DNA from: Bacillus_BD sp963787345
GTDB taxonomy: Bacteria > Bacillota > Bacilli > Bacillales > Cytobacillaceae
Reading direction: 5' to 3'
Assembly (NCBI GenBank): GCA_963787345.1
Contig: CAWBCW010000011.1
Location: 806,001-870,000, forward strand
Length of the DNA: 64,000 nt
Positions 35,276-43,523 of the stretch are shown here, piece after piece; positions within the stretch are counted from its first letter, which is position 1, and each line of letters opens with the position of its first letter. The notes under the pieces are model-generated. The model was given only the letters and a program-made list of their open reading frames with translations. It was not told where the DNA came from and ran no database searches. The position numbers and the translations under genes were made by a program.

Positions 35276-36059
35276 AAAGGTTGTACCCTCTGTAACCTAA
35301 ATTTTCCGAAATATCCTTACATGCTGTCTTTACTCTTTTTGCTATCGTAGGAATTTTGTTGCGCTGAATCCTTTGGATCGGTCCAACGATTGAAAGTGCA
35401 CTTACGACTTTTCCTGTATAATCAAAAATCGGTGCTGCAATGGTAATTACACCTTCAGAAAACTCCTCAATACTGTATGCATAACCATCTTTCCGAATTT
35501 CTTCTAATTGTTGTCGTAATACAACCGGATCGGTAATCGTATTTTTAGTATATTTCTCTAGTCCATTACGAATGATTTTTTCGACGATATAGTCACTTGA
35601 ATAAGCCATAAGTACTTTTCCAGAGCTTGTAGAATAAGCTGGATTTCGTTTTCCGATATGTGTCAAAAACCTTACTGGATGAGAGCATTCTACTTTTTGT
35701 AAATACACAACATCTAACTGATCTAAAATGGAAATATGGGCGGTCTCACCAATCTGCTCAACTAATTTATTGAGAATGGGCTGTGATTCTCTGTAAACAT
35801 CTATATTATTGTTTAAAACCCCACTCAACGTTAGGATGGATAAACCAAGTCGATATTTTTTTGTTTCAGGATCCTTATCGACAAACCCCTCACTTGCAAG
35901 TGTAGCCATTGTACGGCTGACCGTACTTTTATTTAACCCTAATTCTACGGCAATATCAGTTACTTTCTTTTCCGGTTCGTCCATCGTAAAGCTATTTAAT
36001 ATTCTCAATGCATTCTTTACAGAAGATAGATATTTTTCTCCTGTATTTGTTTGTCCCAT
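35274..36059 (-). CDS. IclR-family transcriptional regulator of the meta-cleavage operon
   Basis: The 261-residue regulator has an N-terminal winged helix (SSVKNALRILNSF, VTDIAVELGLNKSTVSRTM) and a C-terminal effector domain (LVEQIGETAHIS, STSSGKVLMAY, GVITIAAPIFDYTG). IclR regulators often bind aromatic catabolites. It is transcribed divergently from the 2-hydroxymuconate semialdehyde dehydrogenase operon, so it probably acts on the 300-base region between them. The start at 36059 is set by GGGGGA seven bases upstream; the frame from 36089 overlaps that site. Whether it activates or represses cannot be read from sequence. Confidence 0.88.
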   Translation of the reverse strand: MGQTNTGEKYLSSVKNALRILNSFTMDEPEKKVTDIAVELGLNKSTVSRTMATLASEGFVDKDPETKKYRLGLSILTLSGVLNNNIDVYRESQPILNKLVEQIGETAHISILDQLDVVYLQKVECSHPVRFLTHIGKRNPAYSTSSGKVLMAYSSDYIVEKIIRNGLEKYTKNTITDPVVLRQQLEEIRKDGYAYSIEEFSEGVITIAAPIFDYTGKVVSALSIVGPIQRIQRNKIPTIAKRVKTACKDISENLGYRGYNL

Positions 36060-36208
36060 TTTTATTCCCCCTGTATATATTTCTCCCACTCAGTTCGTAT
36101 AGCAAAACATAGTTGCTTTATATGAAAAATATATCAGAAATGATTTAAAAAAGAAAGAATAATATATTCTAAAAATTTAGTATATTAATATATTCGTATT
36201 TTATGTAT

Positions 36209-36214
36209 TATAAT
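36209..36214 (+). promoter_or_regulatory. Putative -10 of the meta-cleavage operon with a weak -35
   Basis: TATAAT is perfect but no TTGACA-like hexamer lies 16-18 bases upstream; the area is A/T-rich with repeated TATATT blocks. This fits a promoter that needs an activator such as the divergent IclR protein. Confidence 0.4.
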
Positions 36215-36255
36215 GAATTGAGAGAAAAAAATAATTTATTAAAAAAGTAATCGCT

Positions 36256-36292
36256 GTTTCATATAGAGCAACAAGGGAGTTGTATATGAAAC
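36256..36292 (+). repeat. Inverted repeat in the leader of the meta-cleavage operon
   Basis: GTTTCATATA (36256-36265) and TATATGAAAC (36283-36292) are perfect arms, with inner CAAC/GTTG complementarity. It could be an RNA hairpin covering the ribosome-binding site and ATG of the 19-codon leader ORF, or an operator. Confidence 0.6.
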
Positions 36293-36345
36293 TAGGAAAC
36301 GTTATCATAAGGTCAGTTAAAGAATTCTATGTTGTTTTAATATAA
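36286..36345 (+). CDS. Putative 19-aa leader peptide of the meta-cleavage operon
   Basis: The short frame MKLGNVIIRSVKEFYVVLI starts at an ATG with AAGGGAG upstream, and its TAA stop abuts AAGGAGG, the ribosome-binding site of the dehydrogenase gene. Translation of the leader would therefore affect both the inverted repeat at its start and access to the next site. No amino-acid run typical of attenuators is present. It could be chance, but the two good ribosome-binding sites make it worth noting. Confidence 0.4.
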   Translation: MKLGNVIIRSVKEFYVVLI

Positions 36346-36358
36346 GGAGGAACTAAAA

Positions 36359-37846
36359 ATGGCAGTTGAAACAAAAAACTCTATTGTAGAACGTACTGTT
36401 GAAGCTTTTGATTGTTTACACTTTATTGATGGTAAATTTGTAGAATCAGTAGATAAAAAGACTTTTAATAATGTTAACCCTGTAACAGAAGAAGTATATG
36501 GTACAGTAGCAGAAGGAAGCGCGGCAGATGTTGATTTAGCTGTTGCTGCTGCAAAGCGTGCTTTTGAAGAAGGACCATGGGGAAAAATGAGCACTCAAGA
36601 ACGCTCAAAGATTATCCGTAAAGTTGGCGATCTTTTAGAAGAAAGACAAGAAGAAATCGCGCAATTAGAATCATTAGATACTGGTAAACACCTTAAATTC
36701 TCACGTCACGTTGATGCTCCACGTGCAGCAAAAAACTTCCATTTCTTTGCTGACTATATGATTTCTGTTGGAACAGAAGCATTCCAAGATGATGCTAATG
36801 GTGCGATTAACTATGGTTACCGCCGTCCAATCGGGGTAGTTGGATTAATCCAACCATGGAACCTTCCATTATTCTTATTAACTTGGAAATTAGCTCCAGC
36901 TTTAGCAGCGGGTTGTACAGTAGTTATTAAACCTTCTGAATTAACACCAATGACTGCAACAAAATTAATGGAAATCCTTAAAGAAGCTGGAGTTCCAGAT
37001 GGAGTTGTAAACTTAGTACACGGTTTTGGACCAGGTGCTGGAAGTGCGATTAACAAACACACTGATATCGCAGGTATTGGATTCATCGGACAAGTTTCAA
37101 CTGGTGCTAAAATCATGGAGGAAGCTTCTAAAACATTGAAAAAGCTTTCATTCGAATTAGGTGGTAAAAACCCTAACATCATTTTCGCTGATTCTAACCT
37201 TGATGAAGTTGTTGAAACAACAATTAAATCAAGCTTTACAAACCAAGGTGAAGTATGTGTTTGTGGTGAGAACATCTTTGTAGAACGTGCGGTCTATGAT
37301 GAGTTCGTTGAAAAATTAGCAGCAAAAACAAGACAATTGAAAGTTGGTAACCCATTTGATATGGAGTATGACCAAGGTGCATTAGTTGCAAAAGTCCATT
37401 ATGATAAAGTAATGAGCTACTTTAAACTTGCTGAAGAAGAAGGCGCTACTTTCGTTACAGGCGGTAAGCGTCCTGAAGGATTGGATAAAGGATATTTCGT
37501 TGAGCCAACGATTATTACTGGCTTAGAATATGGTGCTCGTTGTACTCGCGAAGAAATTTTTGGACCAGTTGTTTCAATCATTCCTTTCGATACAGAAGAA
37601 GAAGTGATTGCGATGGCAAACGATTCTCGTGTAGGACTAAGTAACACAATCTGGACAAACGATATCCGTCGTGCGCACCGTGTTGCACAATCAATTGAAT
37701 CTGGATTATCATATATCAACTGCTGGTTCGTTCGTGATTTAAGAACTCCATTCGGTGGTACAAAAGACAGTGGTCTTGGCCGTGTCGGTGGTATCCACAG
37801 CTGGGAATTCTACACTGAATTAACAAACGTTTGTGTGAAACTATAA
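36359..37846 (+). CDS. 2-hydroxymuconate semialdehyde dehydrogenase
   Basis: The NAD-dependent aldehyde dehydrogenase has 495 residues and oxidises 2-hydroxymuconate-6-semialdehyde to 2-hydroxymuconate (4-oxalocrotonate, enol). ALDH marks are the QPWNLPLFLLTWKLAPAL segment, GFIGQVSTGAKI, the general-base Glu in SFELGGKNPNII, and the nucleophile region NQGEVCVCGENIFVE. In place of the common GFTGST the fold has FIGQVSTG, as in DmpC/XylG/PraB-type enzymes. AAGGAGG precedes ATG 36359. The gene heads the operon with the tautomerase and two hydratase/decarboxylase paralogues, which fixes the pathway better than sequence alone. Its codon use looks highly optimised compared with its neighbours. Confidence 0.9.
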   Translation: MAVETKNSIVERTVEAFDCLHFIDGKFVESVDKKTFNNVNPVTEEVYGTVAEGSAADVDLAVAAAKRAFEEGPWGKMSTQERSKIIRKVGDLLEERQEEIAQLESLDTGKHLKFSRHVDAPRAAKNFHFFADYMISVGTEAFQDDANGAINYGYRRPIGVVGLIQPWNLPLFLLTWKLAPALAAGCTVVIKPSELTPMTATKLMEILKEAGVPDGVVNLVHGFGPGAGSAINKHTDIAGIGFIGQVSTGAKIMEEASKTLKKLSFELGGKNPNIIFADSNLDEVVETTIKSSFTNQGEVCVCGENIFVERAVYDEFVEKLAAKTRQLKVGNPFDMEYDQGALVAKVHYDKVMSYFKLAEEEGATFVTGGKRPEGLDKGYFVEPTIITGLEYGARCTREEIFGPVVSIIPFDTEEEVIAMANDSRVGLSNTIWTNDIRRAHRVAQSIESGLSYINCWFVRDLRTPFGGTKDSGLGRVGGIHSWEFYTELTNVCVKL

Positions 37847-37860
37847 TTAATTAAATTATT

Positions 37861-37896
37861 ATGTTGCACGGTTTTTGCTTTATGGCCGTGCAACAT
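37861..37896 (+). terminator. Hairpin between the dehydrogenase and hydratase genes
   Basis: ATGTTGCACGG pairs with CCGTGCAACAT around TTTTTGCTTTATGG. The following T-run is poor, so it may be a partial terminator or processing site that sets the ratio of the first gene to the rest. Confidence 0.55.
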
Positions 37897-37969
37897 TTAT
37901 AAGTACAAAAATCCGTTTGAAAATAATAATAGAAACGATCGTACATAATAATAGAAGGGGTGTATTGTT

Positions 37970-38749
37970 TTGACTAGTAAAATTGAAAAGTTTGCCGCTC
38001 AATTATTAGAAGCTGAAAAAACTCAAGTTGGAATCGATCCGATTACTACTGTGGACACTGAAGTTACAGTAGACGAGGCGTACTATATTCAACTAGAAAA
38101 CATTAAGAAGAAAGTAGAAGAAGGCCAAAAGATTGTTGGAAAGAAAATTGGCTTAACTTCTGTTGCTGTTCAAAAATTATTAGGTGTCGATGAGCCAGAT
38201 TATGGACATCTTTTAGATAGCATGGTAGTTGAAAATGGTGGCACAATCGATACAAAGAACATGTTGCAACCAAAAATTGAAGGTGAAATTGCATTTGTAT
38301 TGAAAGAAGATTTAAAAGGTCCTAATGTGACTGCTGTTGATGTACTTCAAGCAACAGATTATGTATTACCAGCATTAGAAATTGTTGATAGCCGTGTACA
38401 AGATTGGAAAATTAAACTTCAAGATACAGTTGCAGATAATGCTTCTTCTGGTTTCTATGTACTAGGAGGCAAGCCGACGAAAGTTGAAGATATCGATCTT
38501 GAATTGCTTGGAATGGTTTTATACCAAAACGGTGAAATGGCAAATACAGGTGTCGGAGCTGCTGCTTTAGGAAGCCCAGCTACTTGTGTTGCATGGTTAG
38601 CTAATCGTTTAGCTGATTATGATATTACGCTAAAAGCAGGAGAAGTTATTCTTTCTGGAGCTCTATCTGGAATGGTTGTAGCAAACTCAGGAGATTCTTT
38701 CACTGCAAGATTTGCTCATTTAGGACAAGTTTCTGTTAATTTTAAATAA
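37970..38749 (+). CDS. 2-keto-4-pentenoate hydratase / 2-oxo-3-hexenedioate decarboxylase family protein (first paralogue)
   Basis: The 259-residue protein belongs to the DmpE/DmpH superfamily. Family segments are GQKIVGKKIGLTS, DEPDYGHLLDSMV, PKIEGEIAFVL, ALEIVDSRVQDW and DNASSGFYVLGG. One member of the pair should decarboxylate 4-oxalocrotonate (DmpH-type) and the other hydrate 2-hydroxypenta-2,4-dienoate (DmpE-type). Which is which is uncertain. The KIKLQDTVADNASSG segment resembles the DmpE hydratase, so this one is tentatively the hydratase. The start is TTG 37970 with AGAAGGGG upstream. DmpE and DmpH form a complex in Pseudomonas, and the adjacent genes fit that. Confidence 0.82.
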   Translation: MTSKIEKFAAQLLEAEKTQVGIDPITTVDTEVTVDEAYYIQLENIKKKVEEGQKIVGKKIGLTSVAVQKLLGVDEPDYGHLLDSMVVENGGTIDTKNMLQPKIEGEIAFVLKEDLKGPNVTAVDVLQATDYVLPALEIVDSRVQDWKIKLQDTVADNASSGFYVLGGKPTKVEDIDLELLGMVLYQNGEMANTGVGAAALGSPATCVAWLANRLADYDITLKAGEVILSGALSGMVVANSGDSFTARFAHLGQVSVNFK

Positions 38750-38788
38750 TAGATTATGAATGTTGTAAGTACACAAGGAGGAATCGGA

Positions 38789-39577
38789 ATGTCTAACGAA
38801 ATTATTAAAAAGATTAAAGATTACTTAGTTGCTGCAGAGGTAGAAAAGCGTGAAGTTGTTAAAGTAACTTCCGAAATTAAACCTGATTTAACAGTTGAAG
38901 AAGCATACGAAGCACAAGAATTGCTTGTTCAAACTAAATTAGATGAAGGCCGCAGAATTATTGGACCTAAAATGGGTTTAACAAGTAAAGCAAAATGGGA
39001 TCAAATGGGTGTTAAAGAACCTATTTATGGATATGTATTTGATTATATGTTAGTTGATAATGGTGGAGTTGTTCCTTATCAAATTCATCCAAAAGTAGAA
39101 GCTGAAATTGCTTTCCTTATCGGTGAAGATATTGAAGGACCTGGAATTACAGGTGCACAAGTGTTAGCGAAAACAGAATATGTTTTACCTGCACTTGAAA
39201 TCATCGATAGCCGTTATGAGAATTTTAACTTCACTCTTACAGATGTTATTGCTGATAATGCTTCTACTTCAAGAGTTGTTTTCGGTAATACACTTAGAAA
39301 GCCAAGTGATCTTGAACTTGACTTAGTTGGTGCAACATTATCTGTTAATGGTAAAATTGAAGATCTTGGAGCTGGAGCAGCGGTATTAGGCCACCCAGCT
39401 AATGCAATTGCTGTTCTTGCTAATATGCTTGCTAGAAAAGGCGAAAAAATCAAAAAAGGTGATTTGATTTTATCAGGAGCATTAACAGGAGCCATTTTAT
39501 TAAACGTTGGCGATTTCGTTAGCGCTAAATTTGACGGATTAGGTGAAGTAACATTCACAGTTGGCGAAAGAGACTAA
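38789..39577 (+). CDS. 2-oxo-3-hexenedioate decarboxylase / hydratase family protein (second paralogue)
   Basis: This 262-residue paralogue of the preceding protein has RRIIGPKMGLTSKAKWDQMG, EPIYGYVFDYMLV, PKVEAEIAFLIGED and ALEIIDSRYENFNFTLTDVIADNAS. The SKAKWDQMG and YENFNFTLTDV features resemble 4-oxalocrotonate decarboxylase (DmpH/XylI/PraD), which releases CO2 to give 2-hydroxypenta-2,4-dienoate. Start 38789 is chosen because AAGGAGG lies nine bases upstream; the frame from 38756 overlaps the end of the previous gene region without a site. The next gene encodes the tautomerase that makes its substrate. Confidence 0.82.
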   Translation: MSNEIIKKIKDYLVAAEVEKREVVKVTSEIKPDLTVEEAYEAQELLVQTKLDEGRRIIGPKMGLTSKAKWDQMGVKEPIYGYVFDYMLVDNGGVVPYQIHPKVEAEIAFLIGEDIEGPGITGAQVLAKTEYVLPALEIIDSRYENFNFTLTDVIADNASTSRVVFGNTLRKPSDLELDLVGATLSVNGKIEDLGAGAAVLGHPANAIAVLANMLARKGEKIKKGDLILSGALTGAILLNVGDFVSAKFDGLGEVTFTVGERD

Positions 39578-39606
39578 TTTTTTAAAAAATAAAGGGAGGT
39601 ACCATT

Positions 39607-39798
39607 ATGCCACTTATTCAAGTAAACATTATGGAAGGTAGACCACCTGAAAAAGTAAAGCAATTAATTGAAAATATTACTGATACGGTTTCAGAAACTT
39701 TAGATGCTCCAAAGCAAAACATTCGTGTACTTGTAACTGAAATGCCTAAAACTCATTGGGGAATTGCAGGCGTTCCAGCATCTGAGACTCGAAAATAA
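39607..39798 (+). CDS. 4-oxalocrotonate tautomerase
   Basis: After Met removal the 62-residue protein starts with the catalytic base Pro1 (PLIQVNIMEGR) and keeps Arg11 and Arg39, which bind and polarise the substrate. It isomerises 2-hydroxymuconate to 2-oxo-3-hexenedioate. Position 50, Phe in the P. putida enzyme, is Trp here (THWGIAG), a possible natural change in the hydrophobic wall. AAGGGAGG precedes the ATG. It is the last gene of the operon, followed by a compound hairpin. Length and spacing match the XylH/DmpI hexameric family. Confidence 0.92.
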   Translation: MPLIQVNIMEGRPPEKVKQLIENITDTVSETLDAPKQNIRVLVTEMPKTHWGIAGVPASETRK

Positions 39799-39818
39799 TT
39801 CATTTATGCTACAATATT

Positions 39819-39884
39819 AATACCTGTATGGATGACAAATTCGTAAAAATATTATGAATTTGTTCTCTTACAGGTATTTTTTTC
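39819..39884 (+). terminator. Terminator of the meta-cleavage operon
   Basis: AATACCTGTA pairs with TACAGGTATT, and inside it ACAAATTC pairs with GAATTTGT. A run of T follows. Confidence 0.8.
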
Positions 39885-39959
39885 TGAAAAAGTTTGCATT
39901 TACAATCATAAACAATCAAAATAGTAATGGCTTATGATTATAATAAAAGGATGAGTAAC

Positions 39960-40592
39960 ATGTTAAAAAACAAGTTAAAAGATTACATAGAAGAGCAATT
40001 AGCAAATCAACAGGGATCCAATTCAGTAGAGCCGTTTCAAATTGAACTTTATAAGGAAGAAAAAAGTTTTTTGGAGAAACACTCTTCAATTGTACAAGAA
40101 ATAGGAAAAAAAGTGACCTTAAGTGAAAAAGTTCAGGATACTCGTTTTAATGATGTTTATATTGAAAAATGCAATAAAGAAACGGAAGATCTTATTTCTG
40201 AAGAATCATCTACGTTTTTGGATCAGCAAATTCGATATTTTCAACATCATTTAGAAGAGTTTATGTATCTCGAGTCTTCTTGGTTTGATATCATTGGGGT
40301 TGATGCGATCAGCTTTGAAATGGATAGTGTTTTTAAAACATATGATGTTATGTTAGGGTTGAAATGTCAAAAGAAGCATGAAGTGAAAATCAAAACCTTT
40401 TTTTCAACAAATTTAATCAGTGATAAACGTACTTTTGAAGTCATGTTTAATGCTAATGAAGGGATTTGGGATGTTAACTTCTCAATTAATGGTATAAAGG
40501 GATTTAAAGAGGACTGGACGATTCGTGAAGCCTATAATAATGTGTATCATTTTTTATTCCAACTTAGAGAGTATATTGAGACGGAATTCTAA
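39960..40592 (+). CDS. Conserved hypothetical protein, 210 aa
   Basis: The start at 39960 is set by AAAAGGATGAG upstream. The product is acidic, rich in Glu and Phe, with a helical N-terminal half (KNKLKDYIEEQLANQ) and a more structured C-terminal half (ESSWFDIIGVDAISFE, VMLGLKCQKKHEVKIK, MFNANEGIWDVNF). Similar proteins occur in the B. cereus group, where some carry an unsupported aminotransferase label. No PLP motif is present here. It stands alone between the aromatic operon and the TPP riboswitch and shows no evident link to either. Confidence 0.65.
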   Translation: MLKNKLKDYIEEQLANQQGSNSVEPFQIELYKEEKSFLEKHSSIVQEIGKKVTLSEKVQDTRFNDVYIEKCNKETEDLISEESSTFLDQQIRYFQHHLEEFMYLESSWFDIIGVDAISFEMDSVFKTYDVMLGLKCQKKHEVKIKTFFSTNLISDKRTFEVMFNANEGIWDVNFSINGIKGFKEDWTIREAYNNVYHFLFQLREYIETEF

Positions 40593-40730
40593 TTTATCTA
40601 TTATGTACAAGTATTTTTGTGTAAAAGGTTTAGGGGATCCCTCAGCTTTTTCATTAAATTATTTGTACGATTTAAATTACTTTAATCATTCACTTATCTA
40701 TGATAAAATTATATTATTCAAATATATTTC

Positions 40731-40826
40731 TACTAGGGGTGCCTTTTGAAGGCTGAGAGAAAAACTTATGTTTTTTAACCCTTTGAACCTGATCCGGGTA
40801 AATCCGGCGTAGGAAAGTAGCGAGTT
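40731..40826 (+). promoter_or_regulatory. TPP (THI-box) riboswitch aptamer
   Basis: The conserved core is present: GGGGTGCC, GGCTGAGA, ACCCTTTGAACCTGATC, then CCGGCGTAGGAAAG. This matches the TPP aptamer. With the terminator just downstream it should shut off thiM-thiD-thiE when thiamine pyrophosphate is plentiful. Confidence 0.96.
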
Positions 40827-40847
40827 AAATAACTTTCTCTTACAATG

Positions 40848-40876
40848 AACCAGGTTCTGCATAGAACCTGGTTTTT
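40848..40876 (+). terminator. Attenuator terminator of the TPP riboswitch
   Basis: AACCAGGTTCT pairs with AGAACCTGGTT around GCAT, followed by TTT. The upstream AACCTG in the aptamer could compete as an antiterminator strand. Confidence 0.85.
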
Positions 40877-40962
40877 ATATTTGGGGATATTTCTTTAGAT
40901 CTATTTTAAAGGGGTAAAGGGAATGAAAAGGCTATAACGATTTAAAGAGGGGAGAAGTTAGT

Positions 40963-41775
40963 GTGGAAAAGACCAATATTCAAGCATTACTAATAAAAGT
41001 TAGACAAATGAAACCGCTTATCCACAATATTACTAATATTGTTGTGGCCAATTTCTCGGCCAACGGTTTATTAGCATTGGGTGCATCACCTGTTATGGCA
41101 GATGCTGTTGAAGAAGTTTCTGAAATGGCAACAGCAGCTAATGCGGTTGTCCTTAATATGGGGACAATAAATCGTGAAACCGTACAATCTATGTTAATCG
41201 CAGGAAAAACTGCAAATGAACATGGAATTCCAGTCGTATTAGATCCGGTTGGTGTAGGTGCGACTACTTTCCGTACTAGAGCATCGCAGGAATTACTTCA
41301 ACACATAAAGTTTGCTGTAATCCGAGGGAATGCAGCAGAAATTGCTCATTTAATCGGGGAAAAATGGGAGATAAAAGGAGTTGATGCTGGCCATATTCAG
41401 GGGGATGTTAAGGCACTTGCTAAAATGGCAGCGAAGAAACTGGGTACGATAGTGGTCCTTACAGGGAAGGAGGATATTATCACAAATGGAATAGACACCT
41501 TTATCGTTTACAATGGGCATCCCATTTTAACAAAAGTAACAGGAGCAGGCTGCTTGTTGAGCACAGTGGTTGGGGCATTTACTGCAGTCGAAGAGAATTA
41601 TCTTGAAGCAGCTATAGCGGCAGTCACTTTTTATGGAGTAGCAGGGGAAGTTGCGGCTAATAAAACAGAAGAATTAGGGCCTGGAAGTTTCCAAATTGAA
41701 TTGATTAATCAATTATCAAAGGTTTCTTCAGCCGAAATCGATTTATTTGGGTCATTTAAAAAGTTAGTTGATTAG
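40963..41775 (+). CDS. thiM: Hydroxyethylthiazole kinase
   Basis: The 270-residue ribokinase-like enzyme phosphorylates 4-methyl-5-hydroxyethylthiazole in thiamine salvage. Segments are PLIHNITNIVVANFSANGLL, GASPVMADAVEEV, LDPVGVGATTFR, IRGNAAEI and the anion hole TGAGCLLSTVVGAF, where the usual catalytic cysteine (GAGC) is kept. The GTG start has GGGGAGA eight bases upstream. It is the first gene after the TPP riboswitch, followed by thiD and thiE, a salvage set without thiC. Confidence 0.95.
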   Translation: MEKTNIQALLIKVRQMKPLIHNITNIVVANFSANGLLALGASPVMADAVEEVSEMATAANAVVLNMGTINRETVQSMLIAGKTANEHGIPVVLDPVGVGATTFRTRASQELLQHIKFAVIRGNAAEIAHLIGEKWEIKGVDAGHIQGDVKALAKMAAKKLGTIVVLTGKEDIITNGIDTFIVYNGHPILTKVTGAGCLLSTVVGAFTAVEENYLEAAIAAVTFYGVAGEVAANKTEELGPGSFQIELINQLSKVSSAEIDLFGSFKKLVD

Positions 41776-41791
41776 ATTGGGGGATATTAAG

Positions 41792-42601
41792 ATGGTAAAT
41801 AAAGGATTAACAATTGCTGGATCAGATAGTGGCGGAGGTGCTGGAATACAAGCAGATTTAAAAACATTTCAAGAGCTGGATGTTTTTGGAATGTCAGTTC
41901 TTACGGCTGTTACTGCACAAAATACAATGGGTGTTCAAGCTGTACATCCGATACCGCCAGAATTCATTGCTAAACAAATTGACTCTGTTGCGACGGATAT
42001 TGGTGTTGATGCACTAAAAACAGGAATGCTTTTTTCAGCAGAAATTATTGAAGTTGTGTCGGAAAAGATTAAAGAATATCAATGGAACAATGTAATTGTT
42101 GACCCTGTTATGATTGCAAAGGGTGGAGCTTCATTATTACAAAAAGAAGCAGTAGAAGCACTGAAAAAACACTTATTACCATACGCCTTTATCGTAACAC
42201 CGAATATCCCGGAGGCGGAAGAATTAACAGGAATGGTTATTAAAACAAATCAGGATAAAAAAGAAGCTTCAAAGCGGATAATGGATTTTGGAGTAAAAAA
42301 TGTGATTATTAAAGGCGGTCATGATGAAAATCAAACTGAGTCGATCGATCTCCTATTTGATGGGGAAAATATATTTACGTTTCCAGAAATGAGATATCCA
42401 ACTAAAAATACGCATGGGACAGGCTGCACATTCTCGGCAGCTATTACGGCAGGAATTGCAAAGGGATTGACGGTTTATGATGCTGTATCTGATGCAAAAG
42501 GTTTTATTTCTGCTGCTATTAAAGAGGATCTGCATATTGGAAATGGAAATGGACCAACAAATCATTGGGCATTTAAGAAAAAGGAAGGCATTCGTCTATG
42601 A
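41792..42601 (+). CDS. thiD: Hydroxymethylpyrimidine (phosphate) kinase
   Basis: The enzyme phosphorylates HMP and HMP-P to HMP-PP. The family start LTIAGSDSGGGAGIQADLKTF is intact, with NVIVDPVMIAKGG, TPNIPEAEELTG and the anion hole THGTGCTFSAAI. The 269-residue length is usual. The ATG at 41792 is used because TTGGGGGAT lies just before it; the frame from 41768 overlaps thiM without a site. The last four bases overlap the thiE start (ATGA), so thiD and thiE are translationally coupled. Confidence 0.95.
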   Translation: MVNKGLTIAGSDSGGGAGIQADLKTFQELDVFGMSVLTAVTAQNTMGVQAVHPIPPEFIAKQIDSVATDIGVDALKTGMLFSAEIIEVVSEKIKEYQWNNVIVDPVMIAKGGASLLQKEAVEALKKHLLPYAFIVTPNIPEAEELTGMVIKTNQDKKEASKRIMDFGVKNVIIKGGHDENQTESIDLLFDGENIFTFPEMRYPTKNTHGTGCTFSAAITAGIAKGLTVYDAVSDAKGFISAAIKEDLHIGNGNGPTNHWAFKKKEGIRL

Positions 42602-43254
42602 TTGCAACTAGCCAACAAAAATTAAAAAATGCATTAAAGGTTTACTTTATCATGGGCAGTACAAATTGTAACGGACGATGTCCAAAGGAAGTACTCTCAG
42701 CTGCTATTAAAGGTGGCATCACGATGTTTCAATTTCGTGAAAAGGGAGATGGCGCGTTAACGGGGCAGGAAAAATATGCGTTGGCAGAAGAATTGCAGTT
42801 CATTTGTAAAAAAGCAAATATCCCATTTATTGTAAATGATGATATTGAACTAGCTCTTTCGATCAATGCAGATGGTGTTCATATTGGGCAAGATGATGAA
42901 CCAGCCCAACATGTGAGAGAGAAACTAAAAAATAAAATTTTAGGGATTTCTGTTCATAATATTCAAGAGGCAAGACAAGAAATAAAGAATGGAGCCGATT
43001 ATTTTGGAGTCGGACCGATTTATCCAACAAAAACAAAAGAAGATGCGAATAAAGTACAAGGGCTTACGATTATTACTGAACTCCGTGCGTCTGGAATTAC
43101 CACTCCAATCGTTGGAATAGGCGGGATTACAGCAGATAAGGCAGCAAGTGTGATTGATGCTGGTGCAGACGGTGTTTCTATTATTACGGCTATTAGTCAT
43201 GCGGATGATATAGAAATAGCGTCAAGAAGATTAAAAGAATCCGTTTTGGGTTAA
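42598..43254 (+). CDS. thiE: Thiamine-phosphate synthase
   Basis: The 218-residue TIM barrel couples HMP-PP with thiazole phosphate to thiamine phosphate. Marks are MGSTNCNGRCPKEVLSAA, FQFREKGDGALTG, FIVNDDIELALSINADGVHI (Mg/pyrophosphate site), GISVHN, YFGVGPIYPTKTKEDA and VGIGGITADKAA. It ends the riboswitch operon before a large hairpin. The three enzymes salvage exogenous or recycled HMP and thiazole to thiamine phosphate. Confidence 0.95.
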   Translation: MIATSQQKLKNALKVYFIMGSTNCNGRCPKEVLSAAIKGGITMFQFREKGDGALTGQEKYALAEELQFICKKANIPFIVNDDIELALSINADGVHIGQDDEPAQHVREKLKNKILGISVHNIQEARQEIKNGADYFGVGPIYPTKTKEDANKVQGLTIITELRASGITTPIVGIGGITADKAASVIDAGADGVSIITAISHADDIEIASRRLKESVLG

Positions 43255-43285
43255 TAGAGGATTAGATCGGGCATTTATGATTATT

Positions 43286-43342
43286 AACTTGTTTAAATAT
43301 AAACGATGAAACAAATTTGTTTATATTTGAACAAGTTTTTTG
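43286..43342 (+). terminator. Terminator of the thi operon
   Basis: AACTTGTTTAAATATAAAC pairs with GTTTATATTTGAACAAGTT, one G-T pair, followed by T. Confidence 0.88.
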
Positions 43343-43413
43343 TGATAAAGTTAAACATCGTTTGTTTGATTTTACACCATATTCAAACAATTCCTGTTAT
43401 TGTAAAGTAGTAA

Positions 43414-43427
43414 TGTAAGCGCTAACA
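43414..43427 (+). promoter_or_regulatory. cre (CcpA-binding) site
   Basis: TGTAAGCGCTAACA fits the cre consensus TGWNANCGNTNWCA at every position. It lies about 95 bases before the catechol 2,3-dioxygenase gene and downstream of the thi terminator. Carbon catabolite repression of the ring-cleavage genes is the natural reading. Confidence 0.78.
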
Positions 43428-43523
43428 TATAAGTGTAGATGTTAAATATTTTAATGGATTTTTATATTTATAGCATTTGGGTTGGGCTAGGAATTCTACT
43501 AATTATTTGAAGGGGTGTTATTG

